A stretch of 13,767 bases of DNA from Planctomycetota bacterium (lineage in GTDB: Bacteria > Planctomycetota > UBA11346). This document shows, one piece after another, positions 6,008 through 13,767 of the stretch. Numbering within the stretch: position 1 is the stretch's first letter; the number at the start of each line of letters is the position of its first letter. The DNA lies in assembly GCA_013816415.1 (NCBI GenBank), contig JACDEN010000025.1, positions 1 to 13,767 on the forward strand, in the 5' to 3' direction. The notes beneath the pieces were generated by a model, which saw only the letters and a program-made list of their open reading frames with translations, did no database searches and was not told the DNA's origin. The position numbers were made by a program, and so were the translations under genes.

Positions 6008-6013
6008 ATTATG
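6008..6013 (-). promoter_or_regulatory. Possible -10 box of the dioxygenase gene
   Basis: On the minus strand this reads CATAAT, one base from the sigma-70 TATAAT consensus, and sits seven bases before the ATG at 6000. If it is used, transcription would begin at or near the start codon, giving a leaderless or nearly leaderless message, which agrees with the lack of a ribosome-binding site. No good -35 box is visible upstream. Confidence 0.3.
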
Positions 6014-6029
6014 GCGTGCAGCGCCCCGA

Positions 6030-6062
6030 ATCATGCTGTACACATACAGAATCGTGCATGAT
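6030..6062. promoter_or_regulatory. Nested dyad over the AraC start codon
   Basis: CTGTA (6036-6040) and TACAG (6045-6049) form a perfect inverted repeat around CACA. It is flanked by ATCATG (6030-6035) and CATGAT (6057-6062), which are also complementary. AATCATGC and AATCGTGC additionally make a near-direct repeat. The site covers the AraC start codon and faces the dioxygenase promoter region. It is a candidate operator for autoregulation or for control of both genes; the binding protein is unproven. Confidence 0.4.
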
Positions 6063-6908
6063 CCCGCCTTCTCCGTCGGGCTCAGCAACGCGCGGCGCGA
6101 CGCGCCGGCCCACCCACGGGGCCAATGGTTCGGTCCATTCACCTGGAAGACCTGGGTCATGGACTGGATCGGCTACCCCGGAGGCACGGCCGAGATCGCC
6201 GTGGAGGGCACGACCCTGCCGGCGCATCCCCGGCTCAGCCACACCTGGTACGTCTACGCCCCTGGCGTCTCCTATCGCCACCGCACCGATGCCGATGCCG
6301 AACTCCGCGGCGATGCCCTGTGGTGCTTCTTCGACTTCCGCCATCCATGGTCGCCGCTCGCGTCGCGACCGCTGACGGTCCTCCTGGATCCCGAGGAGCG
6401 CATCGGACCGCACGTGCACGCGATGTTCGACCTCGCGCAGCATCAGGAGCCGGGTTCGGACCTGATCATCCGCGGTCACGCGCTGTCGATCTTCGGCGAG
6501 ATCCTCGCCGCCTCGATGCGCGGCCACGCCGGCTCGCCCGACGATCCGTGGCCGGTGCGTGCGCCCGGGTCGGATCGCACGCACAACCACGCGCTGCTGC
6601 TGAAAGTCGATCAGGAGGTGATGCGACACCTCTCGCGTCCGCCGTCGATCAGCGAACTCGCGGAGCGCCTGCACATGTCGCCGTCCTCGCTCGCGCACAG
6701 CTTCAAGGCCGAGACCGGCACCACCGTGATGGAGCGCGTGCGCTGGGTGCGCATCCGCGAAGCGCGACGGCTGCTCGCACTGCCGGACGCCACCGCGAAG
6801 TCGGTCGCGCGCACGCTCGGCTTCAGCTCGCCGTTCCACCTGTCGAAGGTCTTCACCGAGATCAGCGGCATCACGCCGTCGGACTTCATGCGCCAGCAGC
6901 GTCGGTAG
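6033..6908 (+). CDS. AraC-family transcriptional regulator
   Basis: The 291-residue product has a C-terminal AraC/XylS DNA-binding domain with two helix-turn-helix units: SISELAERLHMSPSSLAHSFKAETG (about 205-229) and DATAKSVARTLGFSSPFHLSKVFTEISGITPSDF (252-285). The second has the family signature of a recognition region ending in the 'G.tPs.F' motif. The first 190 residues are a beta-rich sensor of the AraC cupin-like type (ALWCFFDFRHPW, FGEILAASM), poorly conserved and probably binding a small ligand. ATG 6033 is preferred because sensor-like sequence starts there; the frame is open to 5964, but that part overlaps the divergent dioxygenase start. No strong ribosome-binding site is seen. Its likely target is the divergent PhyH-type gene, by position. 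A terminator follows its stop. Confidence 0.88.
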   Translation: MLYTYRIVHDPAFSVGLSNARRDAPAHPRGQWFGPFTWKTWVMDWIGYPGGTAEIAVEGTTLPAHPRLSHTWYVYAPGVSYRHRTDADAELRGDALWCFFDFRHPWSPLASRPLTVLLDPEERIGPHVHAMFDLAQHQEPGSDLIIRGHALSIFGEILAASMRGHAGSPDDPWPVRAPGSDRTHNHALLLKVDQEVMRHLSRPPSISELAERLHMSPSSLAHSFKAETGTTVMERVRWVRIREARRLLALPDATAKSVARTLGFSSPFHLSKVFTEISGITPSDFMRQQRR

Positions 6909-6926
6909 CGATCAGGCAAAGCCGGC

Positions 6927-6948
6927 GCGACGTGCCGTCGCTATTTTT
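6927..6948 (+). terminator. Rho-independent terminator after the AraC gene
   Basis: GCGACG (6927-6932) pairs with CGTCGC (6936-6941) around TGC and is followed by TATTTTT (6942-6948). The 3' side of the stem and the T-run overlap the stop codon and last codons of the convergent pth gene. Confidence 0.65.
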
Positions 6949-7615
6949 CCGGCTCTCCGTGATCCCCAGAGTACGGAACGCCCTCCGGACCCCCTGTGGG
7001 TGGACGCACAGGCTTCGGCCTGGGTGGCGGCGGCTCCGGTCGCACCAGCGGTCCGTTGAAGCGGCAGGCGACGGCGACCCCCTCGCGCATCCAGCATTCG
7101 ACGCAGTCGGCGGCCTTGCGGATCATGCCCTCGGCCTCGGTGCGCTGCTCGGGCGGGAATCCCGTCAGTACGAATCCGATCTGATCGGCGCCCGGCGGCA
7201 ACGGACCCATGCCGAGCCGCAGCCGCGGATAATGGTTGCCGATCAGTGCTTCGATGTTGCGCAGGCCATTGTGCCCGCCCGCGCTGCCGTCGGCGCGCAG
7301 CCGCAGATGCCCGAAGGCGAGATTCAAGTCGTCGACCACCACCAGCAGGTCGCTCACCGGCGCCTTGAAGAAGCCGAGGATCGACTGCACGGTCTCGCCG
7401 CTCTTGTTGACGTAGGTCTGCGGCTTCACCAGCAGCGCCTTGTCGGCCCCGAGCGCCTCAGTCGGCTGCCACTCGCACACGCGGGCGCTCCACTTCGTCG
7501 ACCACGAGGACAGGTGGTGGCGGCGCGCGAGCTCGTCGATGACGGCGAAGCCGAGGTTGTGGCGGGTGCCGTCGTACTCCTTGCCGGGGTTGCCGATGCC
7601 GACGATGAGTCGCAT
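6941..7615 (-). CDS. pth: Peptidyl-tRNA hydrolase
   Basis: The 224-residue product is the bacterial Pth, which frees tRNA from peptidyl-tRNA dropped by the ribosome. The start MRLIVGIGNPGKEYDGTRHNLGF is diagnostic. The active-site residues correspond to those of E. coli Pth: N9, H19 (catalytic), N70 in YVNKSG, D95 in VVVDDLNL, and N116 in GGHNGLRNI. The enzyme body ends near residue 190; the remaining proline-rich tail (PEPPPPRPKPVRPPTGG, then EPEK) is an extension beyond the E. coli length. ATG 7615 gives the normal N-terminus, although the frame runs open much further upstream. It is divergent from the thioredoxin-TPR gene (102-base gap) and convergent with the AraC gene. In many genomes pth sits by rplY or ychF; neither is here. 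Confidence 0.96.
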   Translation of the reverse strand: MRLIVGIGNPGKEYDGTRHNLGFAVIDELARRHHLSSWSTKWSARVCEWQPTEALGADKALLVKPQTYVNKSGETVQSILGFFKAPVSDLLVVVDDLNLAFGHLRLRADGSAGGHNGLRNIEALIGNHYPRLRLGMGPLPPGADQIGFVLTGFPPEQRTEAEGMIRKAADCVECWMREGVAVACRFNGPLVRPEPPPPRPKPVRPPTGGPEGVPYSGDHGEPEK

Positions 7616-7717
7616 GGCCGCATGGTTCGCTCCGGCGCCCGGGGCGCAATAACGACTCGCATTTTCCCGTGTACTGACGCCGTCTCGGGCGCACGCTGCC
7701 CCATCGAGGACTCCATC

Positions 7718-8731
7718 ATGCGCCTGCCGATCGTCTCTCTCATGCTGCTCGCCAGCCTGTTCGCTGGTCGTGTCATGGCACTCGAACTGGGAAGTCCCGC
7801 GCCGGCGCTGGAGAAGGTCACCTGGGTCAAGGGCGCGCCGGTGGCGGTCGGGAAGACCATCACCGTGGTCGAGTTCTGGGCGACGTGGTGCGGCCCGTGC
7901 AAGAAGGGCATCCCGCACCTGACCAAGCTGCAGAAGACCTACGGCGACAAGGTCGCGGTGGTCGGCCTGAGCAGCGAGGAAGAGGACGCCGTCCGTCCGT
8001 TCGTCGAAAAGATGGGAGCCGAGATGGACTACCACGTCGGCATCATGGATCAGGAGGCGTCCCAGACCTACATGGACGGCGTGTCCGGCATTCCGCACTC
8101 GTTCCTCATCGACGCCGCCGGCACGGTGGTGTGGGCCGGCCACCCCATGGGACTCGACAAGCCGCTCGCTGATGTCGTCGCCGGCACCTTCGACGCGAAG
8201 CGCTACAGCGAGGTCTCAAAGCTCGAGGACGGCATCCAGGAGCTGGTCAAAGGCGGGGTCAACGCCGACAATCAGGAGGAGATCTTCACCAAGGCGCTGG
8301 AAATGACCGATCGCATCCTCGCCATCGATGCGGTGAATGCGAATGCGGTGCAGATGCGCATGGCGATCGCGCAGATGAAGGAGGACAAGGGGTTGTTCCG
8401 GGCGATCCTCGAGAAGCTGCCGCGCGATCAGCTCGGCGCCGAGCAGGCGAACGAGCTCGCCGCCGATCTCGCCACCAAGGAGGATCTCGCGATGCGCAAC
8501 CTCGACCTCGCGCTGGCCTTTGCCGCGCGCGCCGTCGAGCTCGAACCGAAGGAGGCGTCGTACATCGACACCCGCGCGCGCATCCTGTGCGAACTCGGCA
8601 TGACCGAGCGGGCGATCGCGCTCGAACAGCAGGCGATCGCCCTCGAGCCCGAGAACAAGAAGCTCGGCGAGGCGCTCGATTACTTCAGAACGGTCGAGAA
8701 GCTGCGCGCCGGTTTGACCGAGGCGAAATAA
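7718..8731 (+). CDS. Exported thioredoxin-like protein with TPR C-terminus
   Basis: The 337-residue product begins with a signal peptide (MRLPIVSLMLLASLFAGRVMA, cleavage plausible after A21), so it works outside the cytoplasm. Residues 22-160 are a TlpA/ResA-like thioredoxin domain: EFWATWCGPCKKG carries the redox pair C58/C61, and GIPHSF supplies the cis-proline P126. About residues 170-337 are helical, with a TPR-like repeat near the end (LALAFAARAVELEPKEASYIDTRARILCELGMTERAIALEQQAIALEPENKKL), a protein-interaction platform. Family members reduce or isomerise disulfides, for example during cytochrome c maturation; the specific partner is unknown. ATG 7718 is supported by GAGGA at 7706-7710, seven bases upstream. 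The frame is open far upstream through unrelated genes. Six bases separate its stop from the convergent pseudouridine synthase stop, and no terminator is visible there. Confidence 0.92.
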   Translation: MRLPIVSLMLLASLFAGRVMALELGSPAPALEKVTWVKGAPVAVGKTITVVEFWATWCGPCKKGIPHLTKLQKTYGDKVAVVGLSSEEEDAVRPFVEKMGAEMDYHVGIMDQEASQTYMDGVSGIPHSFLIDAAGTVVWAGHPMGLDKPLADVVAGTFDAKRYSEVSKLEDGIQELVKGGVNADNQEEIFTKALEMTDRILAIDAVNANAVQMRMAIAQMKEDKGLFRAILEKLPRDQLGAEQANELAADLATKEDLAMRNLDLALAFAARAVELEPKEASYIDTRARILCELGMTERAIALEQQAIALEPENKKLGEALDYFRTVEKLRAGLTEAK

Positions 8732-8737
8732 CCAGCC

Positions 8738-9694
8738 TCAGCGCGGCCGCGGCACCAGTTTCGGCGGCACGAAGCGCGCGAGATCCTGCGGGATCGGCGC
8801 CTGCAGAACGAGACGACCGCCAGCCGGATGGGGGATGTCGAGGGTCCAGGCGTGCAGCGCGTGGCGCCTGAGCGCGGAGGTGTCGTCCGGCTTGGCGTTG
8901 AGCGGCCACTGCCGGCTCCGGCCATAGGTGCCGTCGGCGAGCACCGGGTGGCCGAGATCGGCGAGGTGCACGCGGATCTGATGGGTTCGTCCGGTGCGCG
9001 GACGGGCCTCGACCACGGCGTAGCCGTCAGCGCGGTGCAGCACGAGGACACTGGTGTACGCCTCCTTGGCGTTCTCGGTCTCGGCCTTGAAGACCGCTCG
9101 CTTGCGGAAATCCTTGGGATGCTTGCCGATCCATTTCGCATTCTCGAGGAAATCCGCGCGCGGGCTGCCGGCGACCAGGGCGAGATAGCGCTTCGCCACG
9201 TCGCGCGACTTGAACGCCTCCTGCACGAAGGCGAGCGCGGCCGGAGTGCGCGCGACGCAGATCACACCGCTCGTGTCGGCGTCGAGGCGGTGGACGATGC
9301 CCGGCCGCCACGGCTCGCCCCCCGGTCCGCCGAAATTGCCGTAGCGCCCGAGCAGCGCGTTGACCAGCGTCCCGCGCAGGTGACCGATCGCCGGATGCAC
9401 GACCATGCCCGCCGGCTTGTCGACCACCACCAGGTGGTCGTCCTCGTGGAGGATGGTCAGCGGGATGTCCTCGGCGACCGCCTCCATCGGCTCGACGTCG
9501 GGGACATCCAAGGCCACGGTCTCGCCGCCCTTGAGGAAATAGCCGGGTTTCGCCGCGCCCGGCGCGACCGAGCAGCAGCCGCTCTTGATCAGGCGGGCGA
9601 TCAGGCTGCGCGTGCAGCCCGCGAGCTGCGTCTCCAACCACACATCGAGCCGCGTCCCGGCGGCTTCCTGTGGCACCATCATCTCGTGCAGCAT
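8738..9694 (-). CDS. RluA/RluD-family pseudouridine synthase
   Basis: The 318-residue product isomerises uridine to pseudouridine in RNA, most likely 23S rRNA. Residues 14-66 form an S4 RNA-binding domain (TRLDVWLETQLAGCTRSLIARLIKSG). The catalytic core follows: HEDDHLVVVDKPAGMVVHP (83-101), then IVHRLDADTSGV with the catalytic D138, and later RTGRTHQIRVHLADLGHPVLAD, all signatures of the RluA group. The S4 domain plus core order is that of RluD/RluC. RluD (positions 1911, 1915 and 1917 in E. coli 23S) is the closest by organisation, but the target cannot be fixed by sequence. ATG 9694 starts just before the S4 domain; the frame is open to 9841, and ATGs at 9682 and 9679 are alternatives. It is divergent from the large debranching-enzyme gene. 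Confidence 0.92.
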   Translation of the reverse strand: MLHEMMVPQEAAGTRLDVWLETQLAGCTRSLIARLIKSGCCSVAPGAAKPGYFLKGGETVALDVPDVEPMEAVAEDIPLTILHEDDHLVVVDKPAGMVVHPAIGHLRGTLVNALLGRYGNFGGPGGEPWRPGIVHRLDADTSGVICVARTPAALAFVQEAFKSRDVAKRYLALVAGSPRADFLENAKWIGKHPKDFRKRAVFKAETENAKEAYTSVLVLHRADGYAVVEARPRTGRTHQIRVHLADLGHPVLADGTYGRSRQWPLNAKPDDTSALRRHALHAWTLDIPHPAGGRLVLQAPIPQDLARFVPPKLVPRPR

Positions 9695-9815
9695 GACCTG
9701 TTGTCGAGGATGCGCCGGCAGGCACAAGGACGCCCGGCGGATTGCCGATGGCAGCCGATGAACCTCGGCCAGGGGTGGGTTGGCGAGCACCGATGGGGCC
9801 ACTAGCATGTCCGGC

Positions 9816-9819
9816 GGAG
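9816..9819 (+). promoter_or_regulatory. Shine-Dalgarno site of the GH13-GH133 gene
   Basis: GGAG lies five bases before ATG 9825. It favours that start over the in-frame ATGs at 9807 and 9840. No clear promoter is seen in the 130 bases between this gene and the divergent pseudouridine synthase. Confidence 0.65.
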
Positions 9820-9824
9820 CGCTG

Positions 9825-12800
9825 ATGCCCAGACCGTCCATGTCGCCCTTTGCCGGTGAGCGCGTGCTGCGCTACGTCGGAGACCGCCTGCGCTTCTCGC
9901 TGCTGATGGAGGGCGCCACCGACGGCTGGCGCTGCCTGCTGCGCACCAACCTCGGCCGCGCCGACGCCGCCCGCAACGAGATGATCGCCACCCTCGGCGG
10001 GGCACGCACGTTCGCCGGCCTCACCTGGCGCGACATCCCGCTGATCCGCGACCGCGACGGCTGGGTCCTCGACCTGCCGCTGACCGAGGTCGGCTGGTTC
10101 CGCGCGAAACCCTACGCCGTCGATCCCGCGGGCGTCCAGCACTGGCCGGACGGCGACGATGTCGGCATCAGCGTCCATCCCGACCACTACCGCACCGCCA
10201 ACACCATCTACTGCGCCTTCGTGCGCATGTTCGGCCCGGGCAAGGAATCGCGCGGCACGCGCGTCGGCCAGCTCGACGACCAGTTCGCGGCGCTCGACAA
10301 GCACGGCTACACCATCATCCCGCCGTCGGGGAAGCTGCGCGACCTCGCGCGCGAGATCCCGCACATCGTCTCGACCCTCGGCTGCCGCATCCTGCACCTG
10401 CTGCCGGTGTGCGCGACGCCGACCACCTACGCACGCTTCGGACGCTTCGGCAGCCCGTACGCAGCGCAGGACCTGACCGAGATCGATCCGGCGCTCGCGG
10501 TCTTCGATCAGCGCACGACGGTGGTCGACCAGTTCCGCGAAGTCACCTACGCCGCGCATCTGCGCGGCGCGCGGGTATTCCTCGACGTGGTGGTCAACCA
10601 CACCGGCTGGGGCTCGCGGCTGCAGAACGCGCATCCGGAATTCTTCAAACGTCATGCCGATGGCACGTTCCACAGCCCGGGCGCGTGGGGGAACACCTGG
10701 GCGGATCTGGTGGAACTCGACAACCGCTTCCCCGCTCTGTGGGAGGAATTCGCCGAATCGTTCCTGGTGTGGTGCCGCCGCGGCGTCGACGGATTCCGCT
10801 GCGACGCCGGCTACATGGTGCCGAAGGAGGCCTGGCAATACATCACCGCGCGCGTCCGCCAGGAATTCCCCGATGCGGTGTTCCTGCTCGAAGGCCTCGG
10901 CGGCGCGTGGGACGCGACCGTCGGACTGCTGACCGAGGGCGGCATGCAGTGGGCGTATTCCGAGCTGTTCCAGAACCATTCGGGGAGCGAGGTCTCCTCG
11001 TATCTCGACCATTGCATCGCGCAGGGGCAGCGCCTCGGCGTGCTGGTGCACTACAGCGAGACCCATGACAATGACCGGCTCGCCAAGCAGGGGCGTCCGT
11101 GGTCGCTGTTCCGCAACCGGCTATCCGCGCTGACCTGCCAGAGCGGCGCCTATGGTTTCACCTGCGGCGTCGAGTGGCTGGCCACTGAGAAGCTCGAGGT
11201 GCACCAGGCCCGCGGCATGAACTGGGGCGCGACCGACAACCTGGTCGACGAGCTCGCGCAGGTCACGCGCCTGGTCGCGGACCATCCGTGCTTCCTCGAC
11301 GGCGCGGTGCTCGAGCGCGTGAGCGCGCCCGACTCGCCGGTGCTCGCGCTGACGCGCACCTCGGCGGAGGGTCTGGACCGCGTGCTGGTGCTGGCGAACA
11401 GCGACACCGCGAAGACCCGCTCGGTCAGCATGTCCGAAGCCACCTACGTCAGCCTCGGCGAGCCGGTCGTCGATCTGCTCGGGCAGCGGTTTCCAGCGAT
11501 GACGCGACCCGGCGATGGCACCGTGGTGTTCTCGATCCCTGCGCTCGGCGCATTCTGCCTCGCGGCGCAAGGCGAGGCGATCGGCCTGTCCGGCGAAGCC
11601 TATCGCTGGACGCGCGCCCAGTCGGCGTGGGCGTACACCTGCCTGCGCGAGATGGTCAACGACGAGGCGCTCGGCCCGTGCGATTGGCGCGCGCTCGCGG
11701 CGTGGGTGAAAGCGGATCCGGTGCGCTTCCTGTCCGCGATCAGCCGCCTCGATCACGATCAGGCGCGCATGGGGCTGCTCGAGGCCCTGCAGAGCGCCTG
11801 CGAGATCCAGGATCTGCCGGCGGTGGTGCGCTGGGGCCTTTCCGATCTCGGCCGCGTGCTGCCGGTCCCGCCCGACCACTGGCTGCTGATCCGCGACAAG
11901 GTTCCCTTCAGCGCCTCGCTCCTGCAGGGCACGAATCAGCGCCATGTACGCTCGCTGCTGGTCGACGAGGGCCATGTCGCGTGCTTCCCTCCGTCGGACG
12001 CCTCCGGCGATGCGACGGTGATGCTCGAGCGCTTCACCGACGAAGGCCGCCAGGCTTCCGGCACGCTGCGCTTCCTCGCCGAGAAGCCCAATGCGACGCC
12101 GACGCGCCCACAGGACGGCGTCGCGCTGCTGACCAACGGCATCGGCGGCATGGCGCGCATGGCGGTCGCGCTCGGGAGCATCCACTCGAAGTACGATTGC
12201 CTGCTCGGAGCGAACCTGCATCCGAGCGCGCCGAGCGATCGCCAGGTGCTGGCCAAGCGCGCACGCGTCTGGGTCAACGCCGACGGCTTCATCACCCCGG
12301 TCGACGCCGACAACCTGGCGGCGTTCGAGGACGGTCCGCCGGCCTCATGGAATTTCGTCGCCGCCGCCGGCGACGGCCAGACCGTGCAGATCGTGCTCGA
12401 GGCGGACATGCTCGAGGGCTCGAACACCACGGTGCTGCGCTTCTCGCGCCCGATGGGGCCGCCCGCGTGGGGCCAGGATCTTCCCGACCACTGCGACGTG
12501 CGCCTGATCGTGCGCGTCGACATCGAGGACCGCTCGTTCCACGCCGAGACCACGCGCTCGCCGGGCGCGGACGCGCATTTCCGCGAGCACACCCGCCCAC
12601 TCGACGGCCGCGCGGGCTTCGCCTTTGCGCCGGCGGAAGACCGGTCGCTGCGCGTGTGGGCCGACCACGGCCGCTACATCCACGAAGCGGAGTGGTGCGA
12701 AGGCATCGGCCACCCGGTCGAGGCCACCCGCGGCATGGCCGGCTCGGGCGACGCCTTCAGCCCCGGATGGTTCGAGCTGCCGCTCGCGCGCGGCGCGAAC

Positions 12801-13767
12801 GTGACGTTGGTGGCCACCGCCGACCGCGACGATCCCGCGGCGGCGGCGATCGAGCAGTTCGCCACCGCGCGCACCAAGCACAACATCGCCGCGATCGAAC
12901 GCTCGGGGATTCCCAGCAGCGATCCCTTCGGGCTCGACCTGGCGCTCGCCGCGCACGCCTACCTGGTGCGCCGCGATGCCGGACGCACGGTCATCGCCGG
13001 CTATCCGTGGTTCCTCGACTGGGGACGCGACACCTTCATCGTGGCGCGCGGACTGCTCGCCATCGGACTGGGCGACGAGGTCGCGCGCATCCTCGCGGTG
13101 TTCGGCCGCTTCGAAGACCGCGGCACCCTGCCGAACATGCTCAACGGCGACGACGCCGGCAACCGCGACACCAGCGACGCGCCCTTATGGTACGCGGTGG
13201 TGTGCGAGGACCTGGCCGCGCTCATCGGCGATACTGCCTATGAGACGCGGGTGGACGACGCTGGACGCACGCTGAAGGACGTGCTGCGATCGATCGCCGT
13301 CGGCTACCTCGCCGGCACGCCCAACGGCATCCGCGTCGATCAGCCATCCGCCCTGGTGTGGAGCCCGCCGCACTTCACCTGGATGGACACCAACTATCCC
13401 GCGGGCACGCCGCGCGAAGGCTATCCGATCGAGATCCAGGTGCTGTGGATCCGCCTGCTGCGCCAGCTCGAACGCCTGCGCGTCGAGGAGCACCAGGAGC
13501 CGTGGTGGGCGCTCGCTGATCGCGCGACCAACGCGCTCAGCCGCTTCTGGCTCGAGGACCGCGGCTATTTCGCCGATGTGCTGATCGCCGGGCCCGGCAT
13601 CCCCGCGCTGAAGGCGGTGCCCGACAATGCGCTGCGCTCGAACTATCTGTTCGCGGTGAGCCTCGGCGTGGTCACCGGCGAGCGAGCGCGCCGCTGCGTC
13701 GCGGCCGCGCAGCGCTTCCTGGTGGTCCCTGGCGCGTTGCGCAGCCTCGCACCCCTGCCGGTCAGTC
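9825..13767 (+). CDS. Two-domain glycogen debranching enzyme-like protein (GH13 + GH133), 3' end outside window
   Basis: At least 1314 residues are encoded without a stop. The N-terminal part, to about residue 580, is a GH13 alpha-amylase-type barrel with all four conserved regions: DVVVNH (254-259); GFRCD with R325 and nucleophile D327; FLLEG with acid/base E356; ETHDND with H414 and D415. A beta-rich C-domain follows. The middle (about 780-1040) contains LLTNGIGGMARM and SKYDCLLGANLHP, resembling the region ahead of the glucosidase domain in debranching enzymes. From about 1045 the GH133 amylo-1,6-glucosidase barrel appears: WFLDWGRDTFIVARGLL (1063 on), NRDTSDAPLWY with D1118, and FTWMDT...TPREGYPIEIQVLW with E1203. 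The rest of this domain, probably including a second catalytic acid, lies beyond the window. The likely job is glycogen/starch debranching: glucan transfer, then release of the alpha-1,6 glucose. GH13 specificity is not proven; hydrolysis is possible. Confidence 0.9.
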   Translation, partial: MPRPSMSPFAGERVLRYVGDRLRFSLLMEGATDGWRCLLRTNLGRADAARNEMIATLGGARTFAGLTWRDIPLIRDRDGWVLDLPLTEVGWFRAKPYAVDPAGVQHWPDGDDVGISVHPDHYRTANTIYCAFVRMFGPGKESRGTRVGQLDDQFAALDKHGYTIIPPSGKLRDLAREIPHIVSTLGCRILHLLPVCATPTTYARFGRFGSPYAAQDLTEIDPALAVFDQRTTVVDQFREVTYAAHLRGARVFLDVVVNHTGWGSRLQNAHPEFFKRHADGTFHSPGAWGNTWADLVELDNRFPALWEEFAESFLVWCRRGVDGFRCDAGYMVPKEAWQYITARVRQEFPDAVFLLEGLGGAWDATVGLLTEGGMQWAYSELFQNHSGSEVSSYLDHCIAQGQRLGVLVHYSETHDNDRLAKQGRPWSLFRNRLSALTCQSGAYGFTCGVEWLATEKLEVHQARGMNWGATDNLVDELAQVTRLVADHPCFLDGAVLERVSAPDSPVLALTRTSAEGLDRVLVLANSDTAKTRSVSMSEATYVSLGEPVVDLLGQRFPAMTRPGDGTVVFSIPALGAFCLAAQGEAIGLSGEAYRWTRAQSAWAYTCLREMVNDEALGPCDWRALAAWVKADPVRFLSAISRLDHDQARMGLLEALQSACEIQDLPAVVRWGLSDLGRVLPVPPDHWLLIRDKVPFSASLLQGTNQRHVRSLLVDEGHVACFPPSDASGDATVMLERFTDEGRQASGTLRFLAEKPNATPTRPQDGVALLTNGIGGMARMAVALGSIHSKYDCLLGANLHPSAPSDRQVLAKRARVWVNADGFITPVDADNLAAFEDGPPASWNFVAAAGDGQTVQIVLEADMLEGSNTTVLRFSRPMGPPAWGQDLPDHCDVRLIVRVDIEDRSFHAETTRSPGADAHFREHTRPLDGRAGFAFAPAEDRSLRVWADHGRYIHEAEWCEGIGHPVEATRGMAGSGDAFSPGWFELPLARGANVTLVATADRDDPAAAAIEQFATARTKHNIAAIERSGIPSSDPFGLDLALAAHAYLVRRDAGRTVIAGYPWFLDWGRDTFIVARGLLAIGLGDEVARILAVFGRFEDRGTLPNMLNGDDAGNRDTSDAPLWYAVVCEDLAALIGDTAYETRVDDAGRTLKDVLRSIAVGYLAGTPNGIRVDQPSALVWSPPHFTWMDTNYPAGTPREGYPIEIQVLWIRLLRQLERLRVEEHQEPWWALADRATNALSRFWLEDRGYFADVLIAGPGIPALKAVPDNALRSNYLFAVSLGVVTGERARRCVAAAQRFLVVPGALRSLAPLPVS

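Noticed and set aside
6125..7717. Upstream open extension of the thioredoxin-TPR frame across the AraC and pth genes
   Set aside because: The signal peptide and GAGGA site place the real start at 7718. The upstream part is a shadow of other genes.
8742..8751. Palindrome CGCGGCCGCG near the convergent trx/pseudouridine synthase stops, as a terminator
   Set aside because: It lies inside the coding end of the pseudouridine synthase gene, has no loop and no T-run, and is explained by Arg/Pro codons.
9027..11066. Long minus-strand open frame of 679 codons
   Set aside because: It crosses the pseudouridine synthase gene in another frame and runs antisense to the GH13 domain, with Arg/Gly-rich low-complexity translation. 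High GC content explains it.
11288..13243. Plus-strand open frame of 651 codons inside the debranching-enzyme gene
   Set aside because: It lies in a different frame from the GH13-GH133 protein, and its translation is Arg/Ala-rich with no recognisable domain.

Overview
The window is GC-rich bacterial chromosome with compact, mostly intact genes and no transposase, integrase, tRNA, rRNA or CRISPR array that I can see. The gene content (a Gfo/Idh/MocA oxidoreductase next to a TIM-barrel sugar isomerase, a PhyH-family dioxygenase divergent from an AraC regulator, an exported HEAT-repeat protein, a thioredoxin-TPR protein) fits a heterotroph of the Planctomycetota/PVC type. That placement is inferred from gene style only.

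Layout. Bases 1-662 end a housekeeping operon: the tail of an RNA polymerase omega-like gene, then rplM (ribosomal protein uL13), closed by a strong hairpin terminator. The usual rpsI partner of rplM is not here. At 779-1651 lies an exported HEAT-repeat protein. The 312-base gap 1652-1963 holds a heptad array (GTTCNNN), a 61-base element present twice, and a LacI/GalR-type operator-like palindrome. That palindrome stands before a two-gene operon (1964-4298): an NAD(P)-dependent sugar oxidoreductase and a sugar phosphate isomerase/epimerase-like protein, probably a sugar or polyol catabolic pair. A 13-bp hairpin separates it from a convergent small ferredoxin gene. The ferredoxin is divergent from a MazG-like nucleotide pyrophosphohydrolase whose ribosome-binding site directly follows a long hairpin. 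A second heptad array, made of two nearly complementary arms, fills the gap between the MazG-like gene and a convergent PhyH-type dioxygenase. The dioxygenase is divergent from an AraC-family regulator with only 32 bases between them.

From 6927 on: a terminator, pth (peptidyl-tRNA hydrolase, minus strand), a divergent exported thioredoxin-TPR protein, a convergent RluA/RluD-family pseudouridine synthase, and finally a very large plus-strand gene (9825 to the window end, at least 1314 residues). This last gene joins an N-terminal GH13 alpha-amylase-type domain with all catalytic residues to a C-terminal GH133 amylo-alpha-1,6-glucosidase domain. That is the domain logic of the bifunctional glycogen debranching enzyme of eukaryotes, here in a bacterium.

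The most interesting items are the fused debranching enzyme, the two unrelated intergenic arrays that share a 7-base period and complementary arms, and several candidate control sites: the operator-like palindrome, the hairpin abutting a ribosome-binding site, and a dyad over the AraC start codon.
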